DNA of 64,000 bases from an uncultured Bacteroidales bacterium (lineage in GTDB: Bacteria; Bacteroidota; Bacteroidia; Bacteroidales; Bacteroidaceae): NCBI GenBank assembly GCA_902768605.1, contig CACXLY010000003.1:27668-91667 (forward strand). Reading direction: 5' to 3'. The translations under genes were made by a program, and so were the position numbers. Position 1 is the stretch's first letter. Each line of letters starts with the position of its first letter. Positions 35,769-45,816 of this stretch are shown piece after piece. The notes below the pieces were generated by a model, which was not told the DNA's origin, ran no database searches, and saw nothing but the letters and a program-made list of their open reading frames with translations.

Positions 35769-36488
35769 TTACCCCAGCCAAGCCTCGATCTGGTCGGGTT
35801 TGAAGCGGAACTTCACTTTCTTTCCCGCAAACTCGAAGGAATAGACGCGGTCGGCATCGTCATGATAGTGGGGGCGCGGGTCGGAAAGAAGAATCTCCCT
35901 CAGCGCCTCGAGATGCTCCGCATCGAATGCCTCTTCAAGCGAGGGATGCACAGCAAGCTCCGCCGAACCTCCTCCATCATCCCTCATCCCTCTTCCATCA
36001 TCCCTCATACATCCCACATCATCCACCAGACTTCCCGTCGCATCGGGATGACTGTCGGTAAAGGCGAGGTAGGGCTTGATGTCGAAGATGGGCGTGCCGC
36101 TCATCAGGTCGGCGCCCTCGACCTCAATAATGGGGCCGTCGGGCGTATGCAAATCGATGCCAAGAATGCGCACGGAGGAGAGGCCGATGTGATTGGGACG
36201 AAAGGGGCTCCTCGTGGCAAAGACGCCCACGCGCTTGTTGCCGCCCAGGCGAGGCGGACGCACCGTAGGCTGCCACTTCTGCCCTTCGCGACGCGCCTCG
36301 CTGAAGTCCCACAGCAGCCAGATATGGCTGAAGCGTTCCAGTCCCCGCAAAGCGTCGGGGTTGCGATACTCGGGCTCGAAGACAATCCTCCCCCTCAGCC
36401 CCCCCACGAGCCCGCTTTGCCGGGGGATGCCGAACTTCGTGGGGAAGTCCGTCGTGATGGTCGCTATTGGCTTCAATTCATATTTCAT
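35769..36488 (-). CDS. trmO: tRNA (N6-threonylcarbamoyladenosine37-N6)-methyltransferase TrmO
   Basis: From the ATG at 36488 the product is 239 residues. It has the TsaA/TrmO beta-barrel signature (FPTKFGIPRQSGLVGG, FSHIWLLWDFSEARRE, VGVFATRSPFRPNHIGLSSV, IDLHTPDGPIIEVEGADLMS, IFDIKPYLAFTDSHPDA), and the SAM-binding residues in these blocks are intact. It methylates t6A37 in tRNA. Between the core and the C-terminal part (EAFDAEHLEALREIL) sits a low-complexity insert, DDVGCMRDDGRGMRDDGGG, encoded by CATCATC-like heptamers at 35968-36023. An ATG nine codons upstream lies in a nonamer repeat and was not chosen. Confidence 0.92.
   Translation of the reverse strand: MKYELKPIATITTDFPTKFGIPRQSGLVGGLRGRIVFEPEYRNPDALRGLERFSHIWLLWDFSEARREGQKWQPTVRPPRLGGNKRVGVFATRSPFRPNHIGLSSVRILGIDLHTPDGPIIEVEGADLMSGTPIFDIKPYLAFTDSHPDATGSLVDDVGCMRDDGRGMRDDGGGSAELAVHPSLEEAFDAEHLEALREILLSDPRPHYHDDADRVYSFEFAGKKVKFRFKPDQIEAWLG
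35968..36023. repeat. Heptamer repeat inside trmO
   Basis: Eight heptamers of the CATCATC/CCTCATC type encode the RDDG-rich insert. Confidence 0.75.
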
Positions 36489-36492
36489 CGGA

Positions 36493-36636
36493 GTGTTCGA
36501 AGTTTTCAGAATCATCAGAATACTAAGAATAATCAGAGGGCTCAGAGCTTTCGGAATAATCTGAGTGCTCAGAAGAATCCGAATACTCAGAGTTTTCAGA
36601 GTTCTCGGAACACTCAGAATTCTCAGAGCATTCAGG
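36493..36636. repeat. Nonamer array across the MATE tail and the trmO upstream gap
   Basis: Sixteen contiguous nonamers of form NNNNTCAGA (for example GTTTTCAGA, ACACTCAGA, ATAATCAGA). In the MATE frame each gives Ser-(Glu/Asp)-X. One unit, ATACTAAGA, creates the TAG stop at 36523-36525. Confidence 0.9.
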
Positions 36637-37953
36637 GACTCTCCTGAACTCTCTGTAGTAGAGCAGGCCGGCGCTTGTGAGGCCGAAGGGAAACGCCATC
36701 CAAATGCCCACGAGGCCCCAGCCGCAAACGAAGCCGAAGATATAGCCCAGGGGCAGCGAGATGACGATATAGGCGACGAAAGCTATCCACACCATCGCCT
36801 TCACGCGAGCCATGCCGCGAAGGGCGTTGGCATAGGTGCATTGCAATGCGTCGCCGAACTGGAAGAGGAGGAAAGGAATGGTCAGAAGCGTCACGAGCGC
36901 TGTGACTTCGGCATTATTCGTGAAGAGCAGACCGACCCTGTCGCGAAGCAGGAAGAGGGGAAGCCCTTCGAGCAGCGCGATGAGCCAGCACAGATGAAGT
37001 CCCGAAGCTGCCACCCGACGCGTCTCCTCCACCTCGCCAGTGCCTCGATAATAGCTCACCTTGACCGCCACAGCTGCCGACAGTCCGTAGTAGAGCATGA
37101 AGAACAACTGGCTGATGGTTATCATCACATGATGTGCCGCCAAAGCCGTCGCGCCAAGCCAGCCTACATAAATGGCGCTGAAGCTGAACGAGGCAGCCTC
37201 CATCGTCAATTGCAAAGCCACGGGCCACCCCATCCGATGCAGCTCGCGCTGGTCGGCCTTCGTGATTCGCATCTGTCGGAAGTCCTTGCGATAGAGGTCG
37301 TAGCGCCTGGTCAGATGGAACACGCCTGCTATCAGCATCAGCTGGACGAGGCGGCTGAGAAGCGTGGCAAGGCCTGCGCCCAGCAGACCCAGCTCGGGCA
37401 GCCCCCAGTGGCCGAAGATGAGGAGCCAGTTGCCAATGATGTTGAGGACGTTACCGATGAGCATTATCCACATCGGCATCGCCGTATCCTGTATGCCGTC
37501 GCTGAACTGCTTGTAGGCATTGAACAGCATCAGCGGCAGCAGGCTGAGCATCAGGGTAAACAAATAAGGCCGCATCAGGGGCAGAAGCTCCGCGGGCAGC
37601 CCAAGGAGGGGAAGGCATGCCAGAAGCAATGCAGCCAGGCACATCAGCAGCAGCCCCACGCCCGAACAGGCAAAGAGTCCGTTCCTGAGTTTGCCGGCAA
37701 TGCTGTGCGCCCTACCCTCACCCAGCAAAGCGCTCACCACGGGCGTCAGTCCGTAGGAGAAACCCATGCCGCCGATGATGAGCAGGCCGAGGATGTTGTT
37801 CACGAAGCCCGACGCCGCCAGTTCGTTCGTGCCGTAATGCCCCACCATAAGCGTATCGGCGAGCCCCATCACGATGGTGCTCAATTGCCCCAACATGATC
37901 GGCACGCCGATGCGCAATAGGTCTGTATAGTGCGATGTCTTTACGCGAACCAC
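36523..37953 (-). CDS. MATE-family multidrug efflux transporter with a nonamer-encoded tail
   Basis: The protein has the twelve-helix MATE pattern: [40 protein letters not shown] and, in the second half, [21 protein letters not shown] place the start at a GTG at 37953, 13 bp inside the end of glgP. The frame is open upstream, but that part is antisense-free overlap of the phosphorylase gene and is not MATE-like. It would export cationic compounds by Na+ or H+ antiport. The C-terminal 37 or so residues are serine/acid tripeptides (SEN, SEC, SDY, SEP) encoded by a nine-base repeat at 36493-36636, and the stop codon is itself a variant nonamer. The start is uncertain. Confidence 0.88.
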   Translation of the reverse strand: MVRVKTSHYTDLLRIGVPIMLGQLSTIVMGLADTLMVGHYGTNELAASGFVNNILGLLIIGGMGFSYGLTPVVSALLGEGRAHSIAGKLRNGLFACSGVGLLLMCLAALLLACLPLLGLPAELLPLMRPYLFTLMLSLLPLMLFNAYKQFSDGIQDTAMPMWIMLIGNVLNIIGNWLLIFGHWGLPELGLLGAGLATLLSRLVQLMLIAGVFHLTRRYDLYRKDFRQMRITKADQRELHRMGWPVALQLTMEAASFSFSAIYVGWLGATALAAHHVMITISQLFFMLYYGLSAAVAVKVSYYRGTGEVEETRRVAASGLHLCWLIALLEGLPLFLLRDRVGLLFTNNAEVTALVTLLTIPFLLFQFGDALQCTYANALRGMARVKAMVWIAFVAYIVISLPLGYIFGFVCGWGLVGIWMAFPFGLTSAGLLYYREFRRVPECSENSECSENSENSEYSDSSEHSDYSESSEPSDYS

Positions 37954-40505
37954 TTTACATAGCAGAAGTCCTGGCGATGCGGCAGCTTGTCGCTCTTCGG
38001 GAAGAGGCGATAGCAAACCTTGAAGCTGCCCGCATTGTCTATCGTGTGGGAACAAACGAAGGTGTACTTGTTGCCGTCGCGGCCCTTCAGCTCGAAGGGA
38101 GCAACCTGATAGATGTGGTCCTCGCCCTCCTTGTCGGTCACAAGCGTCACAAGCTCTACGCCGATGGCATTGTCCAGGCCGGCCTCATCGACCACAACCT
38201 CGATGTTGTACTTCGTGCCTGCCTCGATGTTGCCGTTGCTGATGTCTTCGTTCCGGTCGATGCTCACCACGTTGACGGCATCCCAACGCTCGGCAACGGC
38301 TTCCTTCCAGAGGGCAATCTCCTTTGCAAGCTGATAGCCATTCTTCTGCAACTTCTGCGAACGCTCGCGCAGCTTGTTGTAGAACTTGCTGTAGTAGTCG
38401 TCGAGCTGGCGCTTCATCGTGTAGTGAGGAGCAATCTGGGCAATGGAGTTCTTGATTACCTTAATCCAGCCTGCCGAGATGCCTTTCTTATCCTTATTAT
38501 AATAAAGAGGTATGATTTCGTTCTCCAAGAGCGAGTAGATGGTAGCGGCATCGAGGCGGTCCTGATACTCCTGGTTCTGGTAGGTGCGCTTTTCTGTGAG
38601 TGCCCAGCCTGCGCCTTCACGATAGCCCTCGAGCCACCAGCCGTCCTTCACGCTGAGGTTAACCACGCCATTCATCTCTGCCTTCTCGCCCGACGTGCCG
38701 CTGGCCTCCAAGGGACGTGTCGGCGTATTCATCCAGATGTCCACGCCGCTGACAAGACGGCGGGCCAGCAGGAAGTCGTAGTCCTCCACGAATATGATCT
38801 TCGCCTGGAACTCAGGACGCTGGCTTATCTCGTAAATCTTCTTGATGAGTCCCTGGCCTGCGCCGTCGGCAGGATGTGCCTTGCCTGCAAAGAGGAAGAT
38901 GACGGGGCGCTCGGGATTGTTCACAATCTGGCTGAGGCGCTCCAGGTCGGTGAAGAGCAGGTGCGCACGCTTGTAGGTGGCAAAGCGGCGGCAGAAACCA
39001 ATGACGAGGGCATTGGGATTGAAGTTCTCAATCAACTTCACGACGCGCTGCGGGTCACCCTGATTCTTGAGCCACGTCTCCTTATACTGCTCGCTGACAT
39101 ACTTGAAGAGCTTCTGCTTCAAGGCCTGACGAGTGGCCCAGATCTCCTCATCGGGGCAGTTGTAGATGCCGTGCCAAATCTCTTCGTTCGACTGGTCGCT
39201 GAGGTGCTTCTTGTCAAAGTACTTGGCATAAATGTGGCGCCATTCGGTGGCGCACCATGTCGGGAAATGTACGCCGTTGGTGACGTAGCCGACGTGGCTC
39301 TCCTCGGGATAGTAGCCCTGCCATATATTGTTGAACATCTTCTTGCTTACCTCGCCGTGGAGCCAGCTCACGCCATTGACCTCCTGACAGGTGTTGCAAG
39401 CGAATGTGCTCATACAGAACTTCTCGCCGTGGTCGTCGGGATTCGTGCGGCCCATGCCGATGAACTCGTCCCAACTGATGCCGAGCATCTGCGGATAGCC
39501 ACTCATGTACTTGCCGAAGAGCTCTTCGTCGAAGTAGTCATGGCCGGCAGGCACGGGTGTGTGGACTGTATAGAGCGATGATGCGCGGACGATTTCGAGT
39601 GCCTGATTGAACGACAGGCCTTCGTGGATATAGTCGCAGAGGCGCTGCAGATTGCAAAGCGCAGCGTGGCCCTCGTTGCAATGATAGACGTCCTTCTTGA
39701 TGCCGAGCTTCTTGAGAAGCAGCATGCCGCCGATGCCGAGCAGTATCTCCTGCTTCAGCCTGTTCTCCCAGTCGCCGCCGTAAAGGGCGTGGGTGATGGG
39801 CTTGTCGAACTCGGAGTTCATCTCGTTGTCGGTATCGAGCAGGTATAGCTTCACACGGCCGACGTTGACGCGCCAGACGAATGCGTGCACGTGATAGTTC
39901 ATATAAGGTACGTCGATGACCATCGGCGTGCCGTCCTCGTTCATCTGCTGTTCGATGGGCAGCGAGCCGAAGTTCTGAGCCTCGTAGTTGGCAATCTGCT
40001 GTCCGTCCATTGCAAGGCTTTGCGTAAAGTAGCCATAACGGTAGAGGAAGCCGACGGCGCACATGTCGACGTTGGAGTCGGAGGCTTCCTTCACGTAGTC
40101 ACCAGCCAGCATACCGAGGCCGCCGCTATAGATCTTCAGGGCGGAATGGATGCCATACTCCATGCAGAAGTAGGCCACGGAGGGACGCTTGCGGTCCGGC
40201 TCCACATCCATGTAGCTGCGGAACAGCTTGTATACTTCGCTGATGCGCTTCATCAAGGCCTTGTCCTTGACAATCTCCTCCTTGCGGCTGAAGCTGAGAC
40301 GCTCCAGGAGTGCAACGGGATTGTGCTTCACGGCACTATAGAGCTCGGGGTCGAGGTCGCGGAAGAGGTCGCGCGCCTCGTAGTTCCACACCCACCACAT
40401 GTTGTGGGCGAGTTCTTCGAGTTTGCTGAGTTCGGCAGGAACATTGCCTTTGACAATGATGGGCTTCCAGCTGGGCTGATTTGCATTACTTGCTTTAATC
40501 TTCAT
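37941..40505 (-). CDS. glgP: Alpha-glucan (glycogen) phosphorylase
   Basis: The 854-residue protein belongs to the short GT35 family: [74 protein letters not shown], and the pyridoxal-phosphate lysine motif [14 protein letters not shown] at about residue 600. It releases glucose 1-phosphate from glycogen. It is 38 bp downstream of the glycogen synthase gene, so synthesis and degradation share a transcript. A C-terminal sandwich of about 110 residues ([20 protein letters not shown]) follows the catalytic part, as in many Bacteroidetes homologues. The gap to glycogen synthase is a TTAATGGGG nonamer repeat. Confidence 0.96.
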   Translation of the reverse strand: MKIKASNANQPSWKPIIVKGNVPAELSKLEELAHNMWWVWNYEARDLFRDLDPELYSAVKHNPVALLERLSFSRKEEIVKDKALMKRISEVYKLFRSYMDVEPDRKRPSVAYFCMEYGIHSALKIYSGGLGMLAGDYVKEASDSNVDMCAVGFLYRYGYFTQSLAMDGQQIANYEAQNFGSLPIEQQMNEDGTPMVIDVPYMNYHVHAFVWRVNVGRVKLYLLDTDNEMNSEFDKPITHALYGGDWENRLKQEILLGIGGMLLLKKLGIKKDVYHCNEGHAALCNLQRLCDYIHEGLSFNQALEIVRASSLYTVHTPVPAGHDYFDEELFGKYMSGYPQMLGISWDEFIGMGRTNPDDHGEKFCMSTFACNTCQEVNGVSWLHGEVSKKMFNNIWQGYYPEESHVGYVTNGVHFPTWCATEWRHIYAKYFDKKHLSDQSNEEIWHGIYNCPDEEIWATRQALKQKLFKYVSEQYKETWLKNQGDPQRVVKLIENFNPNALVIGFCRRFATYKRAHLLFTDLERLSQIVNNPERPVIFLFAGKAHPADGAGQGLIKKIYEISQRPEFQAKIIFVEDYDFLLARRLVSGVDIWMNTPTRPLEASGTSGEKAEMNGVVNLSVKDGWWLEGYREGAGWALTEKRTYQNQEYQDRLDAATIYSLLENEIIPLYYNKDKKGISAGWIKVIKNSIAQIAPHYTMKRQLDDYYSKFYNKLRERSQKLQKNGYQLAKEIALWKEAVAERWDAVNVVSIDRNEDISNGNIEAGTKYNIEVVVDEAGLDNAIGVELVTLVTDKEGEDHIYQVAPFELKGRDGNKYTFVCSHTIDNAGSFKVCYRLFPKSDKLPHRQDFCYVKWFA

Positions 40506-40506
40506 A

Positions 40507-40551
40507 TTTTATGGGGTTAATGGGGTTAATAAGCTTAATGGGGTTAATGGG
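40507..40551. repeat. Nonamer repeat between glycogen synthase and glgP
   Basis: TTAATGGGG-type nonamers fill the gap and include the glycogen synthase stop. The same word builds the array at 45817-46004. Confidence 0.75.
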
Positions 40552-42202
40552 TGCGAGCCTTCGCGTTGCGCAAAGCGACGTCGTAGGCTTCGTAATAGTA
40601 TGCGATAAAGTTTTTCCAGAGTGCTTTCTCCGCAAGCTTGGCTGCATTCCGGCGGGCCTTGTCGACGCTCTTCTTGTCGAAAGCGGAGAAGCGGGCGATG
40701 GTGTTGCTGAGATGCTCGGCGACCTCCTGGGCGTTGTAGTCGTTGCGACCGATGACTTCCACGCCGTCTTCGAGCTTGCTGTCGTGGCCGAGGCTGGTGC
40801 ATGCCCAGACGCCAAAGCCGCTGAGCGACGTGGTGATGCAGGGTACATGGAAGGCCACTGCCTCGAGCGGCGTGTAGCCCCACGGCTCGTAATAGGAGGG
40901 ATAGGCTGCGAGGTCGTCGCCGATAAGGAGGTCGTAGTAGGGCATTTGGAAGATGCCGTCGCCTCCGTCGAGATAGCAGGGCACGAAGATGACCTTCACG
41001 CGACTGTGCTTGTCGTTCTTCATGCCGTGAGAGCGCAGGAAACCCAACACGGGATCGTTCCAGGGCTCATGCAGGTTGTGGGTGATGACGGGCTCGGGCA
41101 ACGGCTCGGAATACGTGCCGCCCATCTTCAGGCGTTCCTGAAGGTCGGCGCGAGGGCTTTCCATCCATGCCGGCACCTGTATGAGCATGAGGACCTGTCG
41201 CTGCAGGTCGCTGTCGTATAGGCTGCGATAGGCGGCTTCGAGGAAGACGTCGATGCCTTTGTTGCGGTATTCGTAGCGGCCGCTGGTGGCTACAATCAGC
41301 GTGTCGTCGGTGAACTCAGCGCCCGTCAGGGCATTGGCCACCTGCAGAATCTTGGCCCGAGCCTCGCGGCGGCGCTTTGTGAAGGCTGTTCCTGCCGGTA
41401 CGAAGTCAGCTTCGAAACCGTTCGGCAGGATGACGTCGGGCCGTTTGTCGAGCAGTTCGTAACACTCGCGGCCCGTCACCTCGCTGACTGTCGTGAAGCA
41501 ATCGACGTTGTGTGCAGCCTGTCGCTCGACGCTGTGTTTCGCTTCCATGTTGAGTTCGCCAGCCATTTGCGTGCCATTGTATGCCCAAAGGTAATCGTAG
41601 AGCGGCTTGTTGTTGCCGGCGATGCTACGGCCGATGCTTGTGGCGTGCGTCGTGAAGATGGTGGCTATCTCAGGCACGTTCTTCCTGATATAGAGCGCTC
41701 CGAGGCAGGTCATCCACTCGTTTGCCTGATAAACGGCCTTCTTCCTTGCGCCGAGATGATAATGATAGAAACTCTCGACCACGAGGGCTGCGGCATAGCT
41801 GAACATGCTGGCTTCGTCGTAGTCGCCGTAGGCATGGAGGCTATCGACACCGAAGTCCTCCCAAGCCTTGCCATAGATTTCGTTCTTCTTCTCGAAGTAG
41901 GGACTGAAATCGACAAGGACGACGCAAGGTTTGCCGGGAATGTTCCACCGGCCGACACGGACATGCAGGCCGCTTTCGGCAGCCATCTTCACCCAAGGGC
42001 GCCACAACGTCTCGTCTTCCAGAAAGAGGGGATTCTCCTTTTCCTTCCACACATCGGGACCGATGAACAGAATCTTGTCAGGGAATTGCTCCTGAAGTGT
42101 CTTGGCACGAGTCGAGAGCACCGTATAGATGCCACCCATCTTGTTGCACACTTCCCAACTGCTCTCGAAAATAAAGTCTGGTACCAATCGTTTTTCTCTC
42201 AT
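40544..42202 (-). CDS. Glycogen synthase, GT3 type
   Basis: From the ATG at 42202 the product is 552 residues. It is a GT3 glycogen synthase of the fungal/animal type rather than a bacterial GlgA: FESSWEVCNKMGGIYTVLST at the N-terminus, ATIFTTHATSIGRSIAG, CFTTVSEVTGRECYELLDKR, PDVILPNGF, and YPSYYEPWGYTPLEAVAFHV with the conserved Glu. UDP-glucose is the expected donor. A TACCTTTG promoter box lies 30 bp upstream, and a TTG start at 42235 inside it was rejected. The stop codon lies in the nonamer repeat that separates it from glgP. Confidence 0.94.
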   Translation of the reverse strand: MREKRLVPDFIFESSWEVCNKMGGIYTVLSTRAKTLQEQFPDKILFIGPDVWKEKENPLFLEDETLWRPWVKMAAESGLHVRVGRWNIPGKPCVVLVDFSPYFEKKNEIYGKAWEDFGVDSLHAYGDYDEASMFSYAAALVVESFYHYHLGARKKAVYQANEWMTCLGALYIRKNVPEIATIFTTHATSIGRSIAGNNKPLYDYLWAYNGTQMAGELNMEAKHSVERQAAHNVDCFTTVSEVTGRECYELLDKRPDVILPNGFEADFVPAGTAFTKRRREARAKILQVANALTGAEFTDDTLIVATSGRYEYRNKGIDVFLEAAYRSLYDSDLQRQVLMLIQVPAWMESPRADLQERLKMGGTYSEPLPEPVITHNLHEPWNDPVLGFLRSHGMKNDKHSRVKVIFVPCYLDGGDGIFQMPYYDLLIGDDLAAYPSYYEPWGYTPLEAVAFHVPCITTSLSGFGVWACTSLGHDSKLEDGVEVIGRNDYNAQEVAEHLSNTIARFSAFDKKSVDKARRNAAKLAEKALWKNFIAYYYEAYDVALRNAKARTH

Positions 42203-42232
42203 TAAACTGCCTTTCTTCACTAATTTCGCGCG

Positions 42233-42240
42233 CAAAGGTA
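42233..42240 (-). promoter_or_regulatory. -7 box (TACCTTTG) for the glycogen operon
   Basis: Reading minus, TACCTTTG lies 30 bp before the ATG at 42202. It overlaps an alternative TTG start at 42235, which argues against that start. Confidence 0.55.
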
Positions 42241-42326
42241 CAACAAAATATGTTAAAAAAGAAACGTTTTGTGCATTTTATATATAAATATGTGGGGTTT
42301 GTGCTACAACTAAATACTTTTTTTAC

Positions 42327-42334
42327 TATCTTTG
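42327..42334 (+). promoter_or_regulatory. -7 box (TATCTTTG) for the redox operon
   Basis: TATCTTTG lies about 196 bp before the ATG at 42531. The intervening leader is filled by seven 22-bp repeat units. Confidence 0.5.
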
Positions 42335-42368
42335 TAGGTGAATTGCGACATGAAACATCGATATATTA

Positions 42369-42521
42369 ACCACGACACGTCGTTAAGCAGCTCACAACAC
42401 GTTGCCAGATTGCTCACAACACGATGCTAGATTGCTCACATCACGTTGCCAGATTGCTCACAACACGTTGCTAGATTGCTCACGACACGTTGCTAAGTTG
42501 CTCACGACACGTCGACAAATG
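42369..42521. repeat. 22-bp array F in the leader of the redox operon
   Basis: Seven units at 22-bp spacing from 42369; typical halves are CTCACAACACG and TTGCTAGATTG, with CTCACGACACG variants. The array lies between the promoter box at 42327 and the ATG at 42531, so it should be transcribed. Confidence 0.9.
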
Positions 42522-42530
42522 AAACGCAAC

Positions 42531-42944
42531 ATGAAGAAGATTTCTACACTTGCTGCGATGTTTTTCATCGCGACTGCAGCCTTCGGCCAACAGCCCTGGA
42601 AGCTACAGCTGCAGAGCCCAGAGGAGAAGATCAACTTGAACATCGACCTCTACGAGGAGAGCATCGAGGTGCCGGGCTTTGAGGCTTTCGGACCGATGCA
42701 CGGCTACATGGACGGCAACATCTACGGCGTTTGGTACGTGGTGAGTTTCGAGATCAAGGACGACCAGCATGCCAACATCACCATCGCCAACGACCTTGGA
42801 AGCGAGGACCAGAAGCTGACGCTGACGCAAAACCCTGACGGCACGTACCAGCTGAAATTCCTTGGCTTTAACGCCGTGAAGCGTGCCGACGGCAAAAAGC
42901 TCGTGAAGGTTCCGTCGGAGTTCAAAATGGAAATCAAAAGATGA
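42531..42944 (+). CDS. Small secreted protein of unknown function
   Basis: From the ATG at 42531 the product is 137 residues with a clear signal peptide (MKKISTLAAMFFIATAAFGQ). The mature part is beta-rich (KINLNIDLYEESIEVPGFEA, FGPMHGYMDGNIYGVWYVVS, NPDGTYQLKFLGFNAVKRAD) and I do not recognise a family. An ATG four codons earlier (42519) is also possible; the open frame further upstream is 22-bp repeat DNA. The stop overlaps the start of the NapC-SUMF1 gene by ATGA, so the two are coupled. It may be a periplasmic partner of that redox system, but this is only context. Confidence 0.75.
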   Translation: MKKISTLAAMFFIATAAFGQQPWKLQLQSPEEKINLNIDLYEESIEVPGFEAFGPMHGYMDGNIYGVWYVVSFEIKDDQHANITIANDLGSEDQKLTLTQNPDGTYQLKFLGFNAVKRADGKKLVKVPSEFKMEIKR

Positions 42945-44455
42945 CGACGCGCAAGAAATACCTCCTCACCGCTCTTGGCGGCACACTATTCGGCATCGTG
43001 CTGGTGCTGGCGGCTCTCTATACAAGCAATGTCACGTCGACCAACGAGTCGTGCGCGGCGTGTCACGTGCATCCCGAAGCTGAGACGAGCTGGAAGCAAA
43101 GCAAGCACTACATGAACCAAAGCGGCGTGCATACGGATTGTGCAGCCTGCCACTTGCCACCCGCCGGCACGCCTCACTATTACTGGGCAAAGGTCAAGAT
43201 TGGCTTTCACGACATCTGGATGTACTTGACGCACGACAAGGAGGATTTCGACTTCGAGTCGAAGCGCACAGAAGAGTACGCGCCCAACATCGTCTTTAAT
43301 AGCTCGTGCAAGAAGTGCCACGCAAACCTCTTCCCGGAAGGTATCACGGACGATGGCGTCGCCGCACATCTCTACTACGAAGAGAACGAGGAGAAGCTGG
43401 GCTTGCAATGCGTGAGCTGCCACCTCGACGCGGGCCACTTCATTGCAGGCTACAAGCACGAAAAGATGACGACGGCGCCCATCGATACCACAGGCCCTGT
43501 CTATACGGAGCCAGCCTCTGTGACAAGCTTCTCGAACTTCACGGAAACCATCCCCGGCACTCGCGCCTCAATCAACATGATTGCTGTGCCCGGCGGCAAG
43601 TTCACGATGGGCAGCAATAAGGGCGACAAGTTCAGCCGCCCCGACGAATATCCCGCACACGAGGTTACCGTCTCGCCGTTCTTCATGGGCGAGGTTGAAG
43701 TGACGTGGAACCAGTATTGGGCCTTCTACGTCGAGACAATGTCGGAGGGACGCACGAAGCCCGAGGTCATCTATGCCAACAACAGCCGTCCGGACGTGGA
43801 CGCCGTGTCGGGTCCTACCCCACCATTCGGCATGCCCGACCAGGGCTGGGGCATGGGGAACCGGCCGGCCATCACGATGACGCACTATGCGGCTGAAACC
43901 TTCTGCCAGTGGCTCAGCTTGAAGACGGGCCGCCACTACCGTCTGCCGACGGAAGCGGAATGGGAATATGCGGCTCGCGGCGGCACGGACACGCCCTACT
44001 TCTTCGAAGGCAAGCCCTCTGCCTATTCAAGCGAAGGACTTTGGAACAGCATCTTCGGCACCGACACAACGACCATCAATCGCTACGCCATATATGCCCT
44101 CAACAGCAAGAACCGCACACAGGAGCCGTCGCGAGTCGCGCCCAATCCGTTCGGACTGCGCAACATGCTGGGCAACGTGATGGAATACTGCCAGGACTGG
44201 TACGCGGAGGATGCCTACGAGAAGGCCGGCGCAAATGCCGTCGACCCGAAGGGACCCGCATCGGGCACCGACTATGTGGTGCGCGGCGGATGCTATCACG
44301 ACGATGCCAGCGAGTTGCGATGCGCTGCACGTCGGCACAGCGACTACGAGGCCTGGCTTAAGACCGACCCGCAGAACCCGAAGAGCATCTGGTGGCTCAG
44401 CGACATGAAGGGCATCGGCTTCCGTGTCGTCTGCGACGCAACAATTAACCCATAA
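42941..44455 (+). CDS. NapC/NirT-type tetraheme cytochrome fused to a SUMF1-like domain
   Basis: The 504-residue protein has one N-terminal membrane anchor (residues about 7-27). Four CxxCH haem motifs follow at about 38-42, 67-71, 123-127 and 157-161, with a NapC/NirT-like spacing. From about 207 to the end is a formylglycine-generating-enzyme/SUMF1 fold domain (MIAVPGGKFTMGSNKGDKFS, YRLPTEAEWEYAARGG, LGNVMEYCQDWY, VRGGCYHDDASELRCAARR). The paired active cysteines of true FGE are not evident, so the second domain is probably structural or has another role. The N-terminal part likely exchanges electrons with the quinone pool. It overlaps the small secreted protein gene and precedes a Tat oxidoreductase by 21 bp. 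Confidence 0.88.
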   Translation: MTTRKKYLLTALGGTLFGIVLVLAALYTSNVTSTNESCAACHVHPEAETSWKQSKHYMNQSGVHTDCAACHLPPAGTPHYYWAKVKIGFHDIWMYLTHDKEDFDFESKRTEEYAPNIVFNSSCKKCHANLFPEGITDDGVAAHLYYEENEEKLGLQCVSCHLDAGHFIAGYKHEKMTTAPIDTTGPVYTEPASVTSFSNFTETIPGTRASINMIAVPGGKFTMGSNKGDKFSRPDEYPAHEVTVSPFFMGEVEVTWNQYWAFYVETMSEGRTKPEVIYANNSRPDVDAVSGPTPPFGMPDQGWGMGNRPAITMTHYAAETFCQWLSLKTGRHYRLPTEAEWEYAARGGTDTPYFFEGKPSAYSSEGLWNSIFGTDTTTINRYAIYALNSKNRTQEPSRVAPNPFGLRNMLGNVMEYCQDWYAEDAYEKAGANAVDPKGPASGTDYVVRGGCYHDDASELRCAARRHSDYEAWLKTDPQNPKSIWWLSDMKGIGFRVVCDATINP

Positions 44456-44476
44456 AGCCTATTAAAAAAAGAAGGA

Positions 44477-45808
44477 ATGAGCAGGCGCAGTTTCCTGACT
44501 GGCGCCGCTACCGTCGGAGCGGCTGCTGTGGCTGCTCCTGCATTACTTGCCAGCTGCTCTGGCAATGGTAACAAACTCACGCCCCTCAAGAAGGAAGGCG
44601 AATACTACGTGCCCGAACTCCCCGACAAAGCTATCGACGGACCGGAACTGAAGGTTGGTCTCATCGGTTGCGGCGGTCGCGGAAGCGGTGCCATCATCAA
44701 CCTGCTCGATGCTGCCGACAACATCAAGGTCGTGGCACTGGGCGATGTCTTCGAAGACAGACTGAACGACGTGCGCAATCGTCTCATCAACGAGCGCCAG
44801 CAGGAAGTGCCTCAGGAGAATTGTTTCGTTGGCTTCGACGCCTACAAGAAGGTCATCGACGCTGGTGTCGATATGGTCATCCTCACTACGCCTCCTGTCT
44901 TCCGTCCCGAGATGTTCAAGTACGCGACGGAGAAGGGCGTGCACTCTTTCCTCGAGAAACCTATCGCCGTTGACCCCAAGGGCTATCGCTCTGTCATGGC
45001 AACTGCAAAGCAGGCTCAGGCAAAGGGCTTGAGCGTCGTTGTCGGCACGCAGCGTCACCACGAGCGTCGCTACGTGGAAGCCAACAAGCAGATACAAGCC
45101 GGAATGATTGGCGAGATTACCGGCGGCAACGTTTACTGGAACCAGGGCATGCTGTGGTATCGTCAGCGTGAAGCCGGCTGGACAGACATGGAGTGGAATA
45201 TCCGCGACTGGGTAAACTGGAAGTGGCTCTCGGGCGACCACATCATCGAGCAGCACGTCCACAACATCGACGTCTTCCTCTGGATGAGCGGCTTGAAGCC
45301 CGTTAGCGCTACGGCATTCGGCTCGCGCCAACGCCGCGTCACAGGCGACCAGTACGACTTCTTCAGCACAGACTTCACGATGGAGAACGGCATCCACATG
45401 CACTCGATGTGCCGCCAGATTGATGGCTGCAGCAGCAAGGTGAGCGAGTTTATCCAAGGCAGCAAGGGCAGCTGGGACAGCGAGACGAATGAGATAAAGG
45501 ACCTCCAAGGCAACGTTATCTGGAAATACGACGACGAAAAGGCTAAGCAGGAGTTCCAAGTGCACGACCCCTACACGTTGGAGCATGTCGATTGGGTGAA
45601 CCACATCCGCAAAGGCACAGCTCACGAGGAAGCAACAGACAACGCCATCTCCTGCATGGCAGGCATCATGGGCCGCGAGGCAGCATATACCGGTCAGACC
45701 GTCACATGGGACGAGATGACGCAGTCTCCGCAGGACTTCCTGCCCGAGAAACTCGAACTTGGCCCCCTCGACCTGGCCTCGATGACAGTTCCCGTGCCAG
45801 GGAAATAA
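44477..45808 (+). CDS. Tat-exported lipoprotein Gfo/Idh/MocA-family oxidoreductase
   Basis: The 443-residue protein starts MSRRSFLTGAATVGAAAVAA, a twin-arginine signal, with a lipobox LLASC whose cysteine is residue 27. A Rossmann fold begins at about residue 59 (KVGLIGCGGRGSGAIINLLD), followed by EKPIAVDPKGYRSVM and a C-terminal Gfo/Idh/MocA part with HIIEQHVHNID. Tat export implies that NAD(P) is bound before translocation. The protein probably oxidises or reduces a sugar or sugar derivative on the periplasmic side. The cytochrome gene upstream and the Tat TIM-barrel gene downstream suggest a common pathway, possibly 3-keto-sugar chemistry. Confidence 0.93.
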   Translation: MSRRSFLTGAATVGAAAVAAPALLASCSGNGNKLTPLKKEGEYYVPELPDKAIDGPELKVGLIGCGGRGSGAIINLLDAADNIKVVALGDVFEDRLNDVRNRLINERQQEVPQENCFVGFDAYKKVIDAGVDMVILTTPPVFRPEMFKYATEKGVHSFLEKPIAVDPKGYRSVMATAKQAQAKGLSVVVGTQRHHERRYVEANKQIQAGMIGEITGGNVYWNQGMLWYRQREAGWTDMEWNIRDWVNWKWLSGDHIIEQHVHNIDVFLWMSGLKPVSATAFGSRQRRVTGDQYDFFSTDFTMENGIHMHSMCRQIDGCSSKVSEFIQGSKGSWDSETNEIKDLQGNVIWKYDDEKAKQEFQVHDPYTLEHVDWVNHIRKGTAHEEATDNAISCMAGIMGREAAYTGQTVTWDEMTQSPQDFLPEKLELGPLDLASMTVPVPGK

Positions 45809-45816
45809 AGAATAGA

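Larger units (their letters stand above)
42203..42530. other. 328-bp divergent intergenic region
   Basis: It holds the glycogen operon promoter (42233), an A/T-rich centre, the redox operon promoter (42327) and 22-bp array F. No gene is seen. Confidence 0.75.

Noticed and set aside
36387..36430. A GC-rich stretch in trmO that resembles the glnN palindrome
   Set aside because: The encoded residues (PRQSGLVGG) are conserved in TrmO, so this is normal coding sequence.
42402..42530. A 43-codon N-terminal extension of the small secreted protein
   Set aside because: It is 22-bp array F; the signal peptide begins at the ATG at 42531.
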